Assembly (NCBI GenBank): GCA_027491085.1
Contig: JAIXWW010000009.1
Span: 186,001-250,000 of the forward strand
DNA from: Bacteroidota bacterium
GTDB taxonomy: Bacteria; Bacteroidota; Bacteroidia; UKL13-3
Length of the DNA: 64,000 nucleotides
Reading direction: 5' to 3'
Shown here piece after piece: positions 50,722-60,370 of the stretch. Made by a program: the position numbers and the translations under genes. Positions within the stretch are counted from its first letter, which is position 1, and every line of letters starts with the position of its first letter. The notes beneath the pieces were generated by a model, which was given only the letters and a program-made list of their open reading frames with translations, ran no database searches and was not told the DNA's origin.

Positions 50722-52800
50722 TTAAATGCTTCCGTTCCATTTTCTAATAAACCACTCCATGCTCAATAACAACAAAATAATAAAGAAAATCCATTTGTTA
50801 TTGATTAACTCATCTAGCTTCGAATTAGTATAACTTACTGCTTGAATATTTTCATTTGCAGTAATATTTTCTGGTATTTTATCCATATTGACATATGTGT
50901 AAAATTGACCTTTGGTATCGTTTGCCAAGGTATTCAATAATTGGTAATCAGCGCGCGTTTGGGTTAATTCAGCTTGCAATGCTTGTACTATAAAATTACC
51001 GGTTTTAACTTCTTTTTGATTAACGCTTTTAGCACTGTAAGTATAAGTTCCCACAGGCAATTGACCTAAATTAGCAGTATATGATTTATCAATTTTACTA
51101 AAGCTGTAATCAAACTGTTTGCCTTGTGCATTTTTTATAATTAACGAAATGTCTTCTGTGTTTTGCAACTCATAACTTTGGTTATAAATCTGTGCATCAA
51201 AAACTATGTTTTCGCCTTCATCAAATTTTTGTTTAATGGGTTTTACTTTAAAAAAACTTTTATCGGCTTTTAAAGCTATGGATTGAATAACTTTGGCTAT
51301 TAAATCGCTGGTTATTAACTGAGAGTTATTTTTATCAAAATCAAACAAACGCCATTTCCAAAAACCTTCACCCATTAAAAACGCCAAATTGCTAGCATTA
51401 TCAATACTTAACATAGGCTCGTTGGTTAATACATAACCAATTTGTTGTTTCAAAACCAATTGCGATTGTGCATTTAAACTGTATTTTCCATAAGCTACTT
51501 GCAAAGGTGGAAAATCTGCAATTTGTTTAGCTGTTGTTTCATCGAAATAAAGCGAACTGTTACCGGCATTAAACCCAGCTGTAGCGGCTGTAGATGTATT
51601 TTGTGAGGCCGAAAATTGCAAACTGTTTTGAAGTTGATTCAACTGCGCAAATCCTGTGCGATTGGTTAATACAAAAAAACAAGGTGTTTTACTATCAATC
51701 ATGTATTTTACCAAAGGCATAGCTTCGTTCCTAAATCCTGGTAATTGATGGGCAATTACCACATCATATTTTTTTATTAAATCATTGCTCGCATCATTAA
51801 ACAAAACAATGCTTGCTTCATAATTTTGATTTTGATTGATAGCTTGTTTTAAAGCACTTAAATCAGGATGCGGACACAAGCCCACTATCAATATTTTTTG
51901 TTTCGATTTGATTACATCCACAAAAAAATCAAACTGATTATTTACATAACTGATTTCATTGTTTTGTTTGGCAATATTTACTGTAAAATGCTGCGAACCT
52001 TCTGTACTAGTAGGCAGTTTAGCTTTTATGGTTTTAAAAAATGTTTTATTGTCAATGGTAATATTTTGTTTAAAAATACTTTGTCCCTTATGGCTAATTT
52101 GAACCAAACTAGGTTGATTCAAAAAATCGAAAGCAGCCAAATCAATTTCTAATTCAAACTCATTTCCAGCAAAAACTATTTGGTTATAACGTACATTTTT
52201 TATCAAAGCATCGCGCTGTTGATTGCTATCCCCTAAAGCCACCGTATAAAAAGGAACTTTTAAGTTTTTAGCACTTTCAAGTGGACTATTTCCTTTGGTA
52301 TAAATTCCATCGGTTGCCATTATTACAGCACCTAAATTTTGGTTACTATAGTTGTTTTCAATTTCATTGAGGACAGCCTCTAAATTACTTTGTTTTTGTT
52401 TAAAAGTTAAAGCAGAATCAGGTTGAATTTCATTACCAAAAGCAATGGTTTTAACCTCGTAGTTATCTTTTAAATTATTAACCAATTGGTTAATTTTATT
52501 TTGCAAATTGGCCTTGTATTCTGCACCAAATTTATTGGTAATAATAGATTCGCTATTATCGGCAGCTATTACTACTATTGGTTTTTTTACTTGCTTGTTG
52601 GTCGATTTAATTAATACCCCTAACAATAAAAAAAGCAACACAAATACACTTAAAAAACGAAGTCCATTTAAACTCCATTTTATCCATTTATTTTCAATAT
52701 TTAAAGGATTTTTAAAATATAAAAACCACGATATACCCGCAGCCAAAACGAGGCATAAAGGAATAAACCAAAGTGAAAATTCTGCGCTTAAATTGTACAA
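50722..52800 (-). CDS. VWA-domain membrane protein
   Basis: 692 residues. Two N-terminal helices (about 10-28 and 45-65), a VWA-like domain with an intact MIDAS signature 'AADNSESI' (D-x-S-x-S) and 'AVIMATDGIYTKG', then a long extracytoplasmic region with a GATase-like glycine patch and Ig-like beta stretches, and a C-terminal helix ('WIFFIILLLLSMEW'). This is the layout of BatA/BatB-type and related Bacteroidota membrane proteins. The start is a TTG at 52800 ('MYNLSAEFSLWF'); the following sequence is a good membrane start. No MoxR or other bat genes are adjacent, so a stand-alone role is likely. Confidence 0.8.
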   Translation of the reverse strand: MYNLSAEFSLWFIPLCLVLAAGISWFLYFKNPLNIENKWIKWSLNGLRFLSVFVLLFLLLGVLIKSTNKQVKKPIVVIAADNSESIITNKFGAEYKANLQNKINQLVNNLKDNYEVKTIAFGNEIQPDSALTFKQKQSNLEAVLNEIENNYSNQNLGAVIMATDGIYTKGNSPLESAKNLKVPFYTVALGDSNQQRDALIKNVRYNQIVFAGNEFELEIDLAAFDFLNQPSLVQISHKGQSIFKQNITIDNKTFFKTIKAKLPTSTEGSQHFTVNIAKQNNEISYVNNQFDFFVDVIKSKQKILIVGLCPHPDLSALKQAINQNQNYEASIVLFNDASNDLIKKYDVVIAHQLPGFRNEAMPLVKYMIDSKTPCFFVLTNRTGFAQLNQLQNSLQFSASQNTSTAATAGFNAGNSSLYFDETTAKQIADFPPLQVAYGKYSLNAQSQLVLKQQIGYVLTNEPMLSIDNASNLAFLMGEGFWKWRLFDFDKNNSQLITSDLIAKVIQSIALKADKSFFKVKPIKQKFDEGENIVFDAQIYNQSYELQNTEDISLIIKNAQGKQFDYSFSKIDKSYTANLGQLPVGTYTYSAKSVNQKEVKTGNFIVQALQAELTQTRADYQLLNTLANDTKGQFYTYVNMDKIPENITANENIQAVSYTNSKLDELINNKWIFFIILLLLSMEWFIRKWNGSI

Positions 52801-52892
52801 TGTGTTATTGAATTAATTTTAAGTCATTGCGAATGATAATTATTTGAAATATCAATTTGAAATGATAAGTGATGTTTATTTTAAAAAATTTG

Positions 52893-52953
52893 AACCACAT
52901 AGACACATAGAAAACATAGCTTAACACTATGTAACCTATGTAACTATGTGGTT
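52893..52953. repeat. Palindromic repeat with ACATAG units
   Basis: AACCACATAG (52893-52902) pairs with CTATGTGGTT (52944-52953). Between them sit several ACATAG and CTATGT units that can pair with one another, giving a nested hairpin. Sequence style is that of a dispersed intergenic repeat. Confidence 0.7.
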
Positions 52954-52991
52954 TTAAAATTCATGAAAATAATTTGTTATGTATTATAAAA

Positions 52992-53738
52992 CTACATCAC
53001 CATACCACCACAAACATTAATAGTTTGGCCGGTAATATAGGCTGAAAGTTCGCTTGCTAAAAATGCAACACAATTGGCTACATCTACCGTGGTTCCGCCA
53101 CGTTTTAAAGGAATTCCTTTAATCCATTCTGCTTTTACATCAGCATTTAATGCATCAGTCATTTCGGTTTCAATAAAACCTGGAGCAATGGCATTGCAAC
53201 GGATATTGCGGCTTCCTAATTCCTTAGCTACCGATTTGGTAAAACCAATCATACCTGCTTTTGATGCAGCATAATTAGCTTGGCCTGCATTTCCTGTAAT
53301 TCCAACCACCGAAGTAATATTGATAATAGAACCTTGTTTGGCTTTCATCATATATTTGGTAGCAGCTTTGGTCATGTTAAATGCCGATTTTAAGTTGGTG
53401 TCTAACACTTCGTCCCATTGTGCTTCGCTCATTCGCATTAATAAGGTATCGCGGGTAATACCAGCATTGTTAACCAATACATCAATTTTACCAAATTCTT
53501 TTACCACTTCGTCTACCAAAGTTTCGCTAGCAGCAAAATCAGCCGCATTACTTTGATATCCTTTTGCTTTAACGCCTAAAGCAATTAATTCTGCCTCAAA
53601 AGCATTGGCTTTTTCAACCGAACTAGCATAAGTAAAAGCTATATCAGCACCTAAATTAGCTAAATAAGTGGCTATTCCTTTGCCAATTCCACGACTAGCA
53701 CCAGTAATTAAAATTGTTTTGTTTTGTAATGTTAACAT
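52992..53738 (-). CDS. fabG: 3-oxoacyl-[acyl-carrier-protein] reductase
   Basis: 248 residues, classic short-chain dehydrogenase. NADPH site 'TGASRGIGKGIATYLAN', 'NNAGITRDTLLMRMSEAQWD' (FabG-specific) and catalytic 'SVVGITGNAGQANYAASKAG' with Ser, Tyr and Lys; C-terminal 'PGFIETEMTDAL' and 'ITGQTINVCGGMVM' match FabG. It reduces the 3-keto group in each round of fatty-acid elongation. Not next to other fab genes. Confidence 0.95.
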   Translation of the reverse strand: MLTLQNKTILITGASRGIGKGIATYLANLGADIAFTYASSVEKANAFEAELIALGVKAKGYQSNAADFAASETLVDEVVKEFGKIDVLVNNAGITRDTLLMRMSEAQWDEVLDTNLKSAFNMTKAATKYMMKAKQGSIINITSVVGITGNAGQANYAASKAGMIGFTKSVAKELGSRNIRCNAIAPGFIETEMTDALNADVKAEWIKGIPLKRGGTTVDVANCVAFLASELSAYITGQTINVCGGMVM

Positions 53739-53764
53739 AAAAATGAGTTTCTATAAAAATTGAG

Positions 53765-53772
53765 CAAATATA
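53765..53772 (-). promoter_or_regulatory. Putative fabG -7 promoter element
   Basis: Minus strand TATATTTG, a perfect TAnnTTTG, 26 nt before the fabG start. A TTG exists upstream but at 16 nt, short of the usual 19. Confidence 0.4.
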
Positions 53773-54010
53773 TTAAACTGTTTTAAAGCAATTTATAATT
53801 CATAAAAATAGCTTTCACTGAAAACATAATACATTGAAATATTGAGTATTATAGTTTAAAATTACTATAAAACACTGCATTGTAGGTTTTTTATTAGAAA
53901 AACATTGCCTTAGCTCAATATTATTTTTGCAGATGTAGTTAAAACAACCAATAATTGTATAGGCAAAATACTTAAATCAATTTGTGCTTTTTTAATTAAT
54001 CAATTAACTT

Positions 54011-54703
54011 ATGAAAAACCTATTATTAACTTCATTACTTGTATTGCTATTCATCAATATACAATGCAGTAAAACACCACCTGACACTAACATGCAAAGT
54101 ACCGTTACTACATGTGATAGCGCAAACACCGTGCTAATACCAGCAGACATGAAAGCCCGCTTTTATTTTAAAGAAGGAACTTATTGGATTTTCAAAAATA
54201 TTGAAAGTGGCGAAATTGATAGTATTTGGGTTTACATTTCAAATAATGGAATAGGGCCTATAAGCAAAAAAATACATGCTTACGGCTGGAATAAATGCTA
54301 TGAATCATTTATATATGAAATGCATAATAAAACTTACAGTCAAAATAATTATTATGTCAATTTTGGCATTTCATTATTTCCCAAAGATGGAAATAACCTT
54401 AACAATGAACTTTTGGGAATACAACAGTTATCTCCAATGAATAACTATAAAGGAAGTTACCATATCTATATTGAAGGGGAAAAATATTCAAATGAGCAAG
54501 GTGCAGATATTAATTTTATGGACTCTATTGTTACCGATGAAAACATTACATATAAAAATATTTTAAACATTTATTATCCAAACGGTACTTCTAATGATAT
54601 ATATAGCAATATGTATTATGCAAAAAACATAGGCTTGGTAAAATTTATTAGGAGTAATGATAATAGTACTTGGGAATTAATTAGATACAACGTAAATCAA
54701 TAA
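54011..54703 (+). CDS. Lipoprotein of unknown function
   Basis: 230 residues with a lipoprotein signal ('LLFINIQC', Cys about 20) followed by 'SKTPPDTN'. The mature part is beta-rich with many aromatic residues ('ARFYFKEGTYWIFKNIESGE', 'MYYAKNIGLVKFIRSNDNST'), reminiscent of small secreted sensor-like or hydrolase-inhibitor domains, but I do not recognise it. Monocistronic by appearance, with a ~200-nt gap to the protease gene. Confidence 0.65.
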   Translation: MKNLLLTSLLVLLFINIQCSKTPPDTNMQSTVTTCDSANTVLIPADMKARFYFKEGTYWIFKNIESGEIDSIWVYISNNGIGPISKKIHAYGWNKCYESFIYEMHNKTYSQNNYYVNFGISLFPKDGNNLNNELLGIQQLSPMNNYKGSYHIYIEGEKYSNEQGADINFMDSIVTDENITYKNILNIYYPNGTSNDIYSNMYYAKNIGLVKFIRSNDNSTWELIRYNVNQ

Positions 54704-54914
54704 AAATATGAAAACAAAAATTACTTTAAATGACAAGTGATTATTTTAAAAAACATTTTCTTCTCACAATGCGAAACCTATTGGTTATTAATGTATTTAT
54801 TAAAAGCAAATTGAATAACAATTACTATCTTTTCCTTTCAAGAACTATTATCATATTAGCATAATTTTTTTTGAGTGGTTCTATTTGTTGTTTATTGTTT
54901 TTTATATTGCTGCC

Positions 54915-56582
54915 ATGATTTATTTAAAAAATATGCTTTCAAAAGTTAAAAGGTATAAATTGGTAATTGCATTTGCATTTTTAGGGCTTATTTCATTTAA
55001 AGCTACCGATACTTATTTTGAAATATCGAAAAACATGGACTTGTTTTCATCGGTTTTCAAAGAAATAAATACGTATTATGTAGATGAAATAGATGCGGGT
55101 AAATTAACCAAAAAAGCGATTGACGAAATGTTAAATACGCTTGATCCTTACACTAATTATATCAGCGAAGCTGAAGCCGAAGATTTTCGTTTCCAAATGA
55201 CAGGTCAGTACGGTGGTGTAGGTGCACAAATTGGCATGAAAGGCGATTATGTGGTTATTACCGATCCTTACGAAGGTTATCCTGCTCAAAAAGAAGGTTT
55301 ATTACCGGGCGATATTATAGTAGAAATTGAAGGCAAAAGCAGCAAAGGTAAAAGCACTTCCGAAGTTAGTAAATTACTTAAAGGACAAGCGGGAACCAAA
55401 GTAAATATTACCATTAAACGCAATGATGTTGAGATAAAAAAATCGATTTTACGTGAGGAAATAAAAGTAAAAAATGTGCCTTATTATGGCATGGTAAACA
55501 GCGAAACTGGGATTATTAAATTAACTGGTTTTACCAACGATGCAGGCAAAGAAGTGCGCGATGCTTTGTTGGAATTAAAGAAAAATAACAATCTTAAAAA
55601 TGTAATTTTAGACGTACGAGGTAATCCGGGTGGTTTACTACACGAAGCAGTTAATATTGTAAACATATTTATTCCACAAGGGCAAGAAGTAGTATTTACC
55701 AAAGGAAAAGTAAAAGAATGGGAAAAATCGTACAGAACTTTAAACCCAAGTACTGACGAAAATATTCCATTAATAGTATTAACCAATCATGGTTCGGCTT
55801 CGGCATCCGAAATTGTAAGTGGGAGTATTCAAGACCTAGATAGAGGAATTGTAATTGGTCAAAAAACTTTTGGAAAAGGTTTGGTTCAATCAACAAGGCC
55901 ATTGAATTACAATGCCCAAATAAAAATTACTACTGCAAAATATTACACACCAAGTGGCAGATGCATTCAAGCATTGGATTATTCGCATAGAAACGAAGAT
56001 GGAAGCGTAGGCAGTGTAGCTGATAGTTTGAAAAAAGCATTTAAAACCAAAATAGGACGCAAGGTTTTAGATGGTGGCGGAGTGGACCCAGATATTAAAG
56101 TAGAACAAAAGCCATTATCAAAAATTGCTGAAAGTTTAATTTACAAACAACTTATTTTTGATTTTGCTACACAATTTAGAAACAAAAATTCGAGCATTGG
56201 CGATGCCAAATCGTTTAAACTAAAAGAAAGCGATTTTGCCGATTTTAAAGCATTTATAGCTAACAAAGATTATGCCTATAACACCGCAACTGAAACAGCC
56301 TTGCTTGAAGTGAAAAAGAATGCCGAAGAAGAAAAATATTTTGAGGCTATTAAAACACAATTTGAAGCCATGAAACAAAGTGTTAACCACGATAAAGCGG
56401 CCGATATTGAAAAAAATAAAGATGAAATAATTGAGCTTTTAGAAGAAGAAATAGTGAGAAGGTATTTTTACCAAAAAGGCAGAATTGAAGCAGGTTTTGA
56501 CAATGACCAAGATGTGCAAGAAGCCTTAAAATTATTTGCAGATAAGCAGCGCTACAACCAAATTTTAACTACTGTAAGATAA
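54915..56582 (+). CDS. S41 family C-terminal processing peptidase (CtpA-like)
   Basis: 555 residues from ATG 54915; an in-frame TTG at 54885 and a later ATG at 54933 are alternatives. N-terminal helix, PDZ domain (about 100-180; 'GGVGAQIGMKGDYVVI', 'GLLPGDIIVEIEGKS'), then the protease core: 'DVRGNPGGLLHEAV', catalytic Ser in 'NHGSASASEIVSG' and Lys in 'GQKTFGKGLVQST'. It cleaves exported proteins from a membrane-tethered site. Long charged C-terminal region (about 420-555). Frequent in Bacteroidota, where one paralog may process lipoproteins or cell-wall enzymes. Confidence 0.94.
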   Translation: MIYLKNMLSKVKRYKLVIAFAFLGLISFKATDTYFEISKNMDLFSSVFKEINTYYVDEIDAGKLTKKAIDEMLNTLDPYTNYISEAEAEDFRFQMTGQYGGVGAQIGMKGDYVVITDPYEGYPAQKEGLLPGDIIVEIEGKSSKGKSTSEVSKLLKGQAGTKVNITIKRNDVEIKKSILREEIKVKNVPYYGMVNSETGIIKLTGFTNDAGKEVRDALLELKKNNNLKNVILDVRGNPGGLLHEAVNIVNIFIPQGQEVVFTKGKVKEWEKSYRTLNPSTDENIPLIVLTNHGSASASEIVSGSIQDLDRGIVIGQKTFGKGLVQSTRPLNYNAQIKITTAKYYTPSGRCIQALDYSHRNEDGSVGSVADSLKKAFKTKIGRKVLDGGGVDPDIKVEQKPLSKIAESLIYKQLIFDFATQFRNKNSSIGDAKSFKLKESDFADFKAFIANKDYAYNTATETALLEVKKNAEEEKYFEAIKTQFEAMKQSVNHDKAADIEKNKDEIIELLEEEIVRRYFYQKGRIEAGFDNDQDVQEALKLFADKQRYNQILTTVR

Positions 56583-56600
56583 CAATCAAATCCCTAAAAA

Positions 56601-57437
56601 ATGTTATCAATTACAGATTTTATCATTCTATTTTTATTTGGATCTTTGGGTGGTTTTATGTCAGGATTTTTAGGAATTGGTGGCGGCATTATTTATGTAC
56701 CCATTCTTGATTATTTTCTTTCAAAATATTTTGGAACAGGCAACGAATTGGTAAAAGCAGTGCTAGCAAATTCGTTATTTATCATCATATTTTCTTCAGC
56801 AGTAGCCAGTTACAAACAGTTTAAAATGGGCAATTTCTTTTTAAAAGAAACCCTACAAACCATGTTGCCTGGAGTAGTAAGCGTAATAGTTTTACATACT
56901 TTAATTAATAATGGAACATGGTATAGCAGAAGTGTATTTTTATATTTTTTCCTTACCATGTTGGTTTTTGTGGTAGTAAAAATGTTTATGCCTAAACCAA
57001 AAGTGGAAGCTCCTACTGAAACAAAAGCAAACAATTACAAATACAATATTACAGGTGCATTCGCGGGTATTGTAACAGCTATGTCGGGCTTAGGAGGCGG
57101 AGTTATTATGACTCCCGTTTTTACAGAATGGATAAAGCTAGATATTAAAAAAGCGAGTGCTATTTCTACAGGTGTTATATTTGGTTTTGCCATTGTAATT
57201 GGCATTTTAAACTTAAACGCCAAACCCCAAACTTATATAAGCAATTGGCAATTTGGATACATATTTTTACCCATTGCATTTCCGTTAATTGCAGGTACTT
57301 TTCTTTTTGCCCAATTAGGTGTTAAAACTGCTCAAAAATCAAAATCACAAACCATCAGAATTACTTTTGCGAGTTTCGCATCCATTATTTTAATAAAAGT
57401 TATATATGAAATACTTCGTCTCAATTCTATTATTTAG
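56601..57437 (+). CDS. TauE/SafE family sulfite or anion exporter
   Basis: 278 residues with about eight helices arranged as two homologous halves: 'GGFMSGFLGIGGGIIYVPIL' near the start and 'AGIVTAMSGLGGGVIMTPVF' near 155, both containing the family glycine cluster. TauE/SafE proteins export sulfite, sulfoacetate or related organic anions; the substrate cannot be deduced. The end overlaps the next gene by 32 nt. Confidence 0.88.
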   Translation: MLSITDFIILFLFGSLGGFMSGFLGIGGGIIYVPILDYFLSKYFGTGNELVKAVLANSLFIIIFSSAVASYKQFKMGNFFLKETLQTMLPGVVSVIVLHTLINNGTWYSRSVFLYFFLTMLVFVVVKMFMPKPKVEAPTETKANNYKYNITGAFAGIVTAMSGLGGGVIMTPVFTEWIKLDIKKASAISTGVIFGFAIVIGILNLNAKPQTYISNWQFGYIFLPIAFPLIAGTFLFAQLGVKTAQKSKSQTIRITFASFASIILIKVIYEILRLNSII

Positions 57438-59082
57438 CATATTTGGCAAAGCTTTTGCCCAAAAAATTATAAAATCGGATGAGGATATTATCAATTCCCT
57501 TGAGCAAAATTTAAGTTACTTAGCCAGCGATAGACTAGCAGGACGACTTATGGGTAGCCATGGTGAAAAACTAGCCTATGAGTTTTTAATTGATAATTTT
57601 CAATCGTTAGGTTTAATAGGAAAAGGCAATGATGGCAGCTTTTTACAAACATTTACTTTAAATAAGTTATCGTTCAATAATGTTTCGTTTGCCATTAGCA
57701 AAAAAAGCTTTGAACTAACATTAGGTGGCATAAATCCTACCAATTTTTACCCATTAAGCCAAAGTAATGTAGGTAAGGTAAAAGGTAAAACCATTTGGTT
57801 AGGAGCAGGCAATGATGTTGATTATGTAAACAAAAAAAGCTTAGATGGCAAAATATTGGTTTACAAACTAGCTGACCCCAATAGCGAAAACAATAAAGTG
57901 AGTTTGGAAAATAAAATAGATACAGCCATAGCTTTAGGAGCCAAAGCTGTAATTATTATTAACCAACACCAAAACGTGCTAGAGCCTGATTTTAAGCCAT
58001 TTTTCAAAGCTAATTTTTATAAAATTCCAGTTTATTTTTTATCGCATTTAAACAAATTGGATACACTAAACTTTGACAATGCATCGGTTGAATTAAATAT
58101 TGAAACAATTACCAGAACTTTAACTGGTCATAATGTAATTGCATTTTTAAATAATAAAGCTGCCCACACAGTAGTAATTGGCGCACATTACGATCATTTA
58201 GGTTATAACGAATTAGGTGGCTCAACTTACCGAAAAACCGAAAACGAAAAACCACAAATTCACAATGGAGCTGATGACAATGCAAGTGGAACTGCTGCTT
58301 TAATTGAATTGGCCGAAATTATAAAAAAAGCACATTTAAGTAAATACAATTATTTATTCATTGCCTTTAGTGGCGAGGAAGAAGGGCTTTTAGGTTCTAA
58401 CTATTTTTGCAAACATCCAACCATTGATAGCACCAAAATTAATTACATGATTAATATGGATATGTTAGGAAGATTAGATAGCACTAAAAATACTTTTGCA
58501 ATTGATGGTGTGGGAACTTCACCTACATGGAATTCAGTTTTAGCTAAAATAAATATTGATGGTATTAAGCCGAAAACTTCAGAAAGTGGTGTTGGCGCAA
58601 GCGATCATACTTCGTTTTATAATATTGGTGTACCTGTACTTCATTTCTTCACTGGCACACATTACGATTATCATAAACCAAGCGATGATGATCATTTAAT
58701 AAATTACAAAGGCGAATTAGCTGTTTTAAAATACATATATAACCTAATTAATAATTTAGAACAAGAACCACGATTGGTATTTACCAAAACCAAAGATACC
58801 CATTCAACAACAGGCGGAGGAGTTAGTTTTAAAGTTACTTTAGGCATTATGCCTGATTATTTACACGAAGGTAAAGGAGTAAAAATTGATGGAGTTACTG
58901 AAGGAAAACCTGCTTCATTAGCTGGTTTAAAACGTGGTGATTTATTAATAAAACTTGGAGCTGATGATGTTGTAGATATGCAAGCCTACATGAAATGTTT
59001 GGGTAAATACAATAAAGGTGATAAAGTAAAAGGTATAATAGTTAGAGATGGAAATGAATTGGAAGTAAATATTACCTTTTAA
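57406..59082 (+). CDS. M28 family peptidase with PDZ domain
   Basis: 558 residues, signal peptide ending 'GKAFAQ'. Protease-associated-like insert about 135-230, then an M28 aminopeptidase domain with all two-zinc ligands: 'VIGAHYDHLG' (His, Asp), 'NGADDNASG' (Asp), 'SGEEEGLLG' (Glu pair), 'NMDMLG' (Asp) and 'GTHYDYHKPSDD' (His). A C-terminal PDZ domain (about 470-555; 'GIMPDYLHEGKGVKIDGV', 'GLKRGDLLIKLGADDV') is fused, as seen in some Bacteroidota peptidases. It removes N-terminal amino acids in the periplasm. Starts inside the previous gene's last 32 nt, so coupled. Confidence 0.93.
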   Translation: MKYFVSILLFSIFGKAFAQKIIKSDEDIINSLEQNLSYLASDRLAGRLMGSHGEKLAYEFLIDNFQSLGLIGKGNDGSFLQTFTLNKLSFNNVSFAISKKSFELTLGGINPTNFYPLSQSNVGKVKGKTIWLGAGNDVDYVNKKSLDGKILVYKLADPNSENNKVSLENKIDTAIALGAKAVIIINQHQNVLEPDFKPFFKANFYKIPVYFLSHLNKLDTLNFDNASVELNIETITRTLTGHNVIAFLNNKAAHTVVIGAHYDHLGYNELGGSTYRKTENEKPQIHNGADDNASGTAALIELAEIIKKAHLSKYNYLFIAFSGEEEGLLGSNYFCKHPTIDSTKINYMINMDMLGRLDSTKNTFAIDGVGTSPTWNSVLAKINIDGIKPKTSESGVGASDHTSFYNIGVPVLHFFTGTHYDYHKPSDDDHLINYKGELAVLKYIYNLINNLEQEPRLVFTKTKDTHSTTGGGVSFKVTLGIMPDYLHEGKGVKIDGVTEGKPASLAGLKRGDLLIKLGADDVVDMQAYMKCLGKYNKGDKVKGIIVRDGNELEVNITF

Positions 59083-59171
59083 CTAAAAAATGTGCTAAAA
59101 ATACTTCTTTTAATTTTAGGCAGGCAACTTTCCTTCAAAAACTTGCATTATAGCAGATATAAAAAATAAAA

Positions 59172-59723
59172 ATGCAAGTTACCAAGGCACATACTAAACT
59201 ACTCAAACAAAGAGATGCCTCAACCCAAAAACTAGTTTTTGAAAAGTGCTTTGGTGTCATGTTTCGTGTTTGTCAGCGGTATATAGCGCAAATTGACGAA
59301 GCAGAAGATTGTGTAATGAAAGGCTTTTTAAAAGCTTTTCAGCAAATCGAAAAATTTGAATACCAAAACAACAGTAGCTTTATGTATTGGTTAAAGCGCA
59401 TCATGGTTAACGAAGCATTGATGGCCCTGCGCAAGCAAAATAACTTTAGCCTAGTAGTTAGTATTGACAAGGCGCCAGATATTGGTTTTGACGATGATTT
59501 TATAAAACAAATGGATGCTCAATATTTATTTGACGCTATTTTAAAACTGCCAATTGGTTATCGAACAGTATTTAACATGTTCATTATTGAAGGATATAGC
59601 CATCAAGAAATAGCGAAAACACTTGGTATTACAGAAAGCACCAGTAAAACACAATTGGCTAAAGCTAAAGCCAAACTCAAAAATTTAATTAACCCAAAAC
59701 AATACGGTTATGGAAATGCATAG
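59172..59723 (+). CDS. ECF-type RNA polymerase sigma factor
   Basis: 183 residues. Region 2 'DEAEDCVMKGFLKAFQQI' and 'MYWLKRIMVNEALMALRKQN', and region 4 with the helix-turn-helix 'EGYSHQEIAKTLGITESTSK' followed by 'TQLAKAKAKLKNLI'. Complete ECF sigma factor. The next gene overlaps its end by 14 nt and encodes a one-helix membrane protein, which is the usual sigma/anti-sigma pairing. The region 4 'MFIIEGYSHQEIA' is the same kind of motif expected for the partial factor at the window start. Confidence 0.94.
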   Translation: MQVTKAHTKLLKQRDASTQKLVFEKCFGVMFRVCQRYIAQIDEAEDCVMKGFLKAFQQIEKFEYQNNSSFMYWLKRIMVNEALMALRKQNNFSLVVSIDKAPDIGFDDDFIKQMDAQYLFDAILKLPIGYRTVFNMFIIEGYSHQEIAKTLGITESTSKTQLAKAKAKLKNLINPKQYGYGNA

Positions 59724-60354
59724 TAACAATATTATTAAGCAAAAAATAGATTCAATTAACAGCCTACCTCAGAACTATGAACCTAATTTGGAAAGCAAGT
59801 GGGAACTTTTGGAAGCAAGTTTAGAATCTAATAAACCAAAACCAATTGTTTTTTGGTTTAACCGAATTGGTTCTGCAGCTGCTGTACTTTTACTATTTGG
59901 AGGTATTGGTATTTATGTTATAAAAGTAATTAAACCCGCAAACTTAAAAAAGCCCGCAACTGCACAAGTTCAGAGAATTGAAAAAGAAGACTATGTAAAG
60001 CCAAGTTTAAAAAAAGATTCAATGGCCAATGCTAAACAAGATGTAATTGTAAAGCCAAAAAGCTTAAAGAAAATTACTGAAGCAGAACCATTGATGATTA
60101 CTGAAAATAAGCATATAGATACTCCAATAATTTCAGTAGCTATTGCAGAAAACATGGTGATAGAAAGTGTTAAAAAATACAAAAGATTTACAGAAATTGA
60201 TTTTGAAGAACCCCTTTTGAAGAAGCCTTTAGAAATAAAAGTTGCAAGCATACAAAACCTTAAATTTAAAATAGGAACAACATTACCCAACAAATCGTTA
60301 ACTGGAGCCTCAGCCGATAACTTGAGCTTCAGTTTCACCAAACAAATTAATTAA
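59710..60354 (+). CDS. Putative anti-sigma factor (one-helix membrane protein)
   Basis: 214 residues. Cytoplasmic N-terminus (about 1-54), one membrane helix (about 55-75, 'AAAVLLLFGGIGIYVIKVI'), then a Lys/Pro-rich extracytoplasmic region with no recognised fold. No zinc-binding HxxxCxxC motif is visible, so it is not a classic ZAS-domain anti-sigma factor. Its pairing with an ECF gene (14-nt overlap) and the topology support an anti-sigma role; the sequence alone would not. Alternative start at 59716. Confidence 0.6.
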   Translation: MEMHSNNIIKQKIDSINSLPQNYEPNLESKWELLEASLESNKPKPIVFWFNRIGSAAAVLLLFGGIGIYVIKVIKPANLKKPATAQVQRIEKEDYVKPSLKKDSMANAKQDVIVKPKSLKKITEAEPLMITENKHIDTPIISVAIAENMVIESVKKYKRFTEIDFEEPLLKKPLEIKVASIQNLKFKIGTTLPNKSLTGASADNLSFSFTKQIN

Positions 60355-60370
60355 AACCATTAACCAATTT

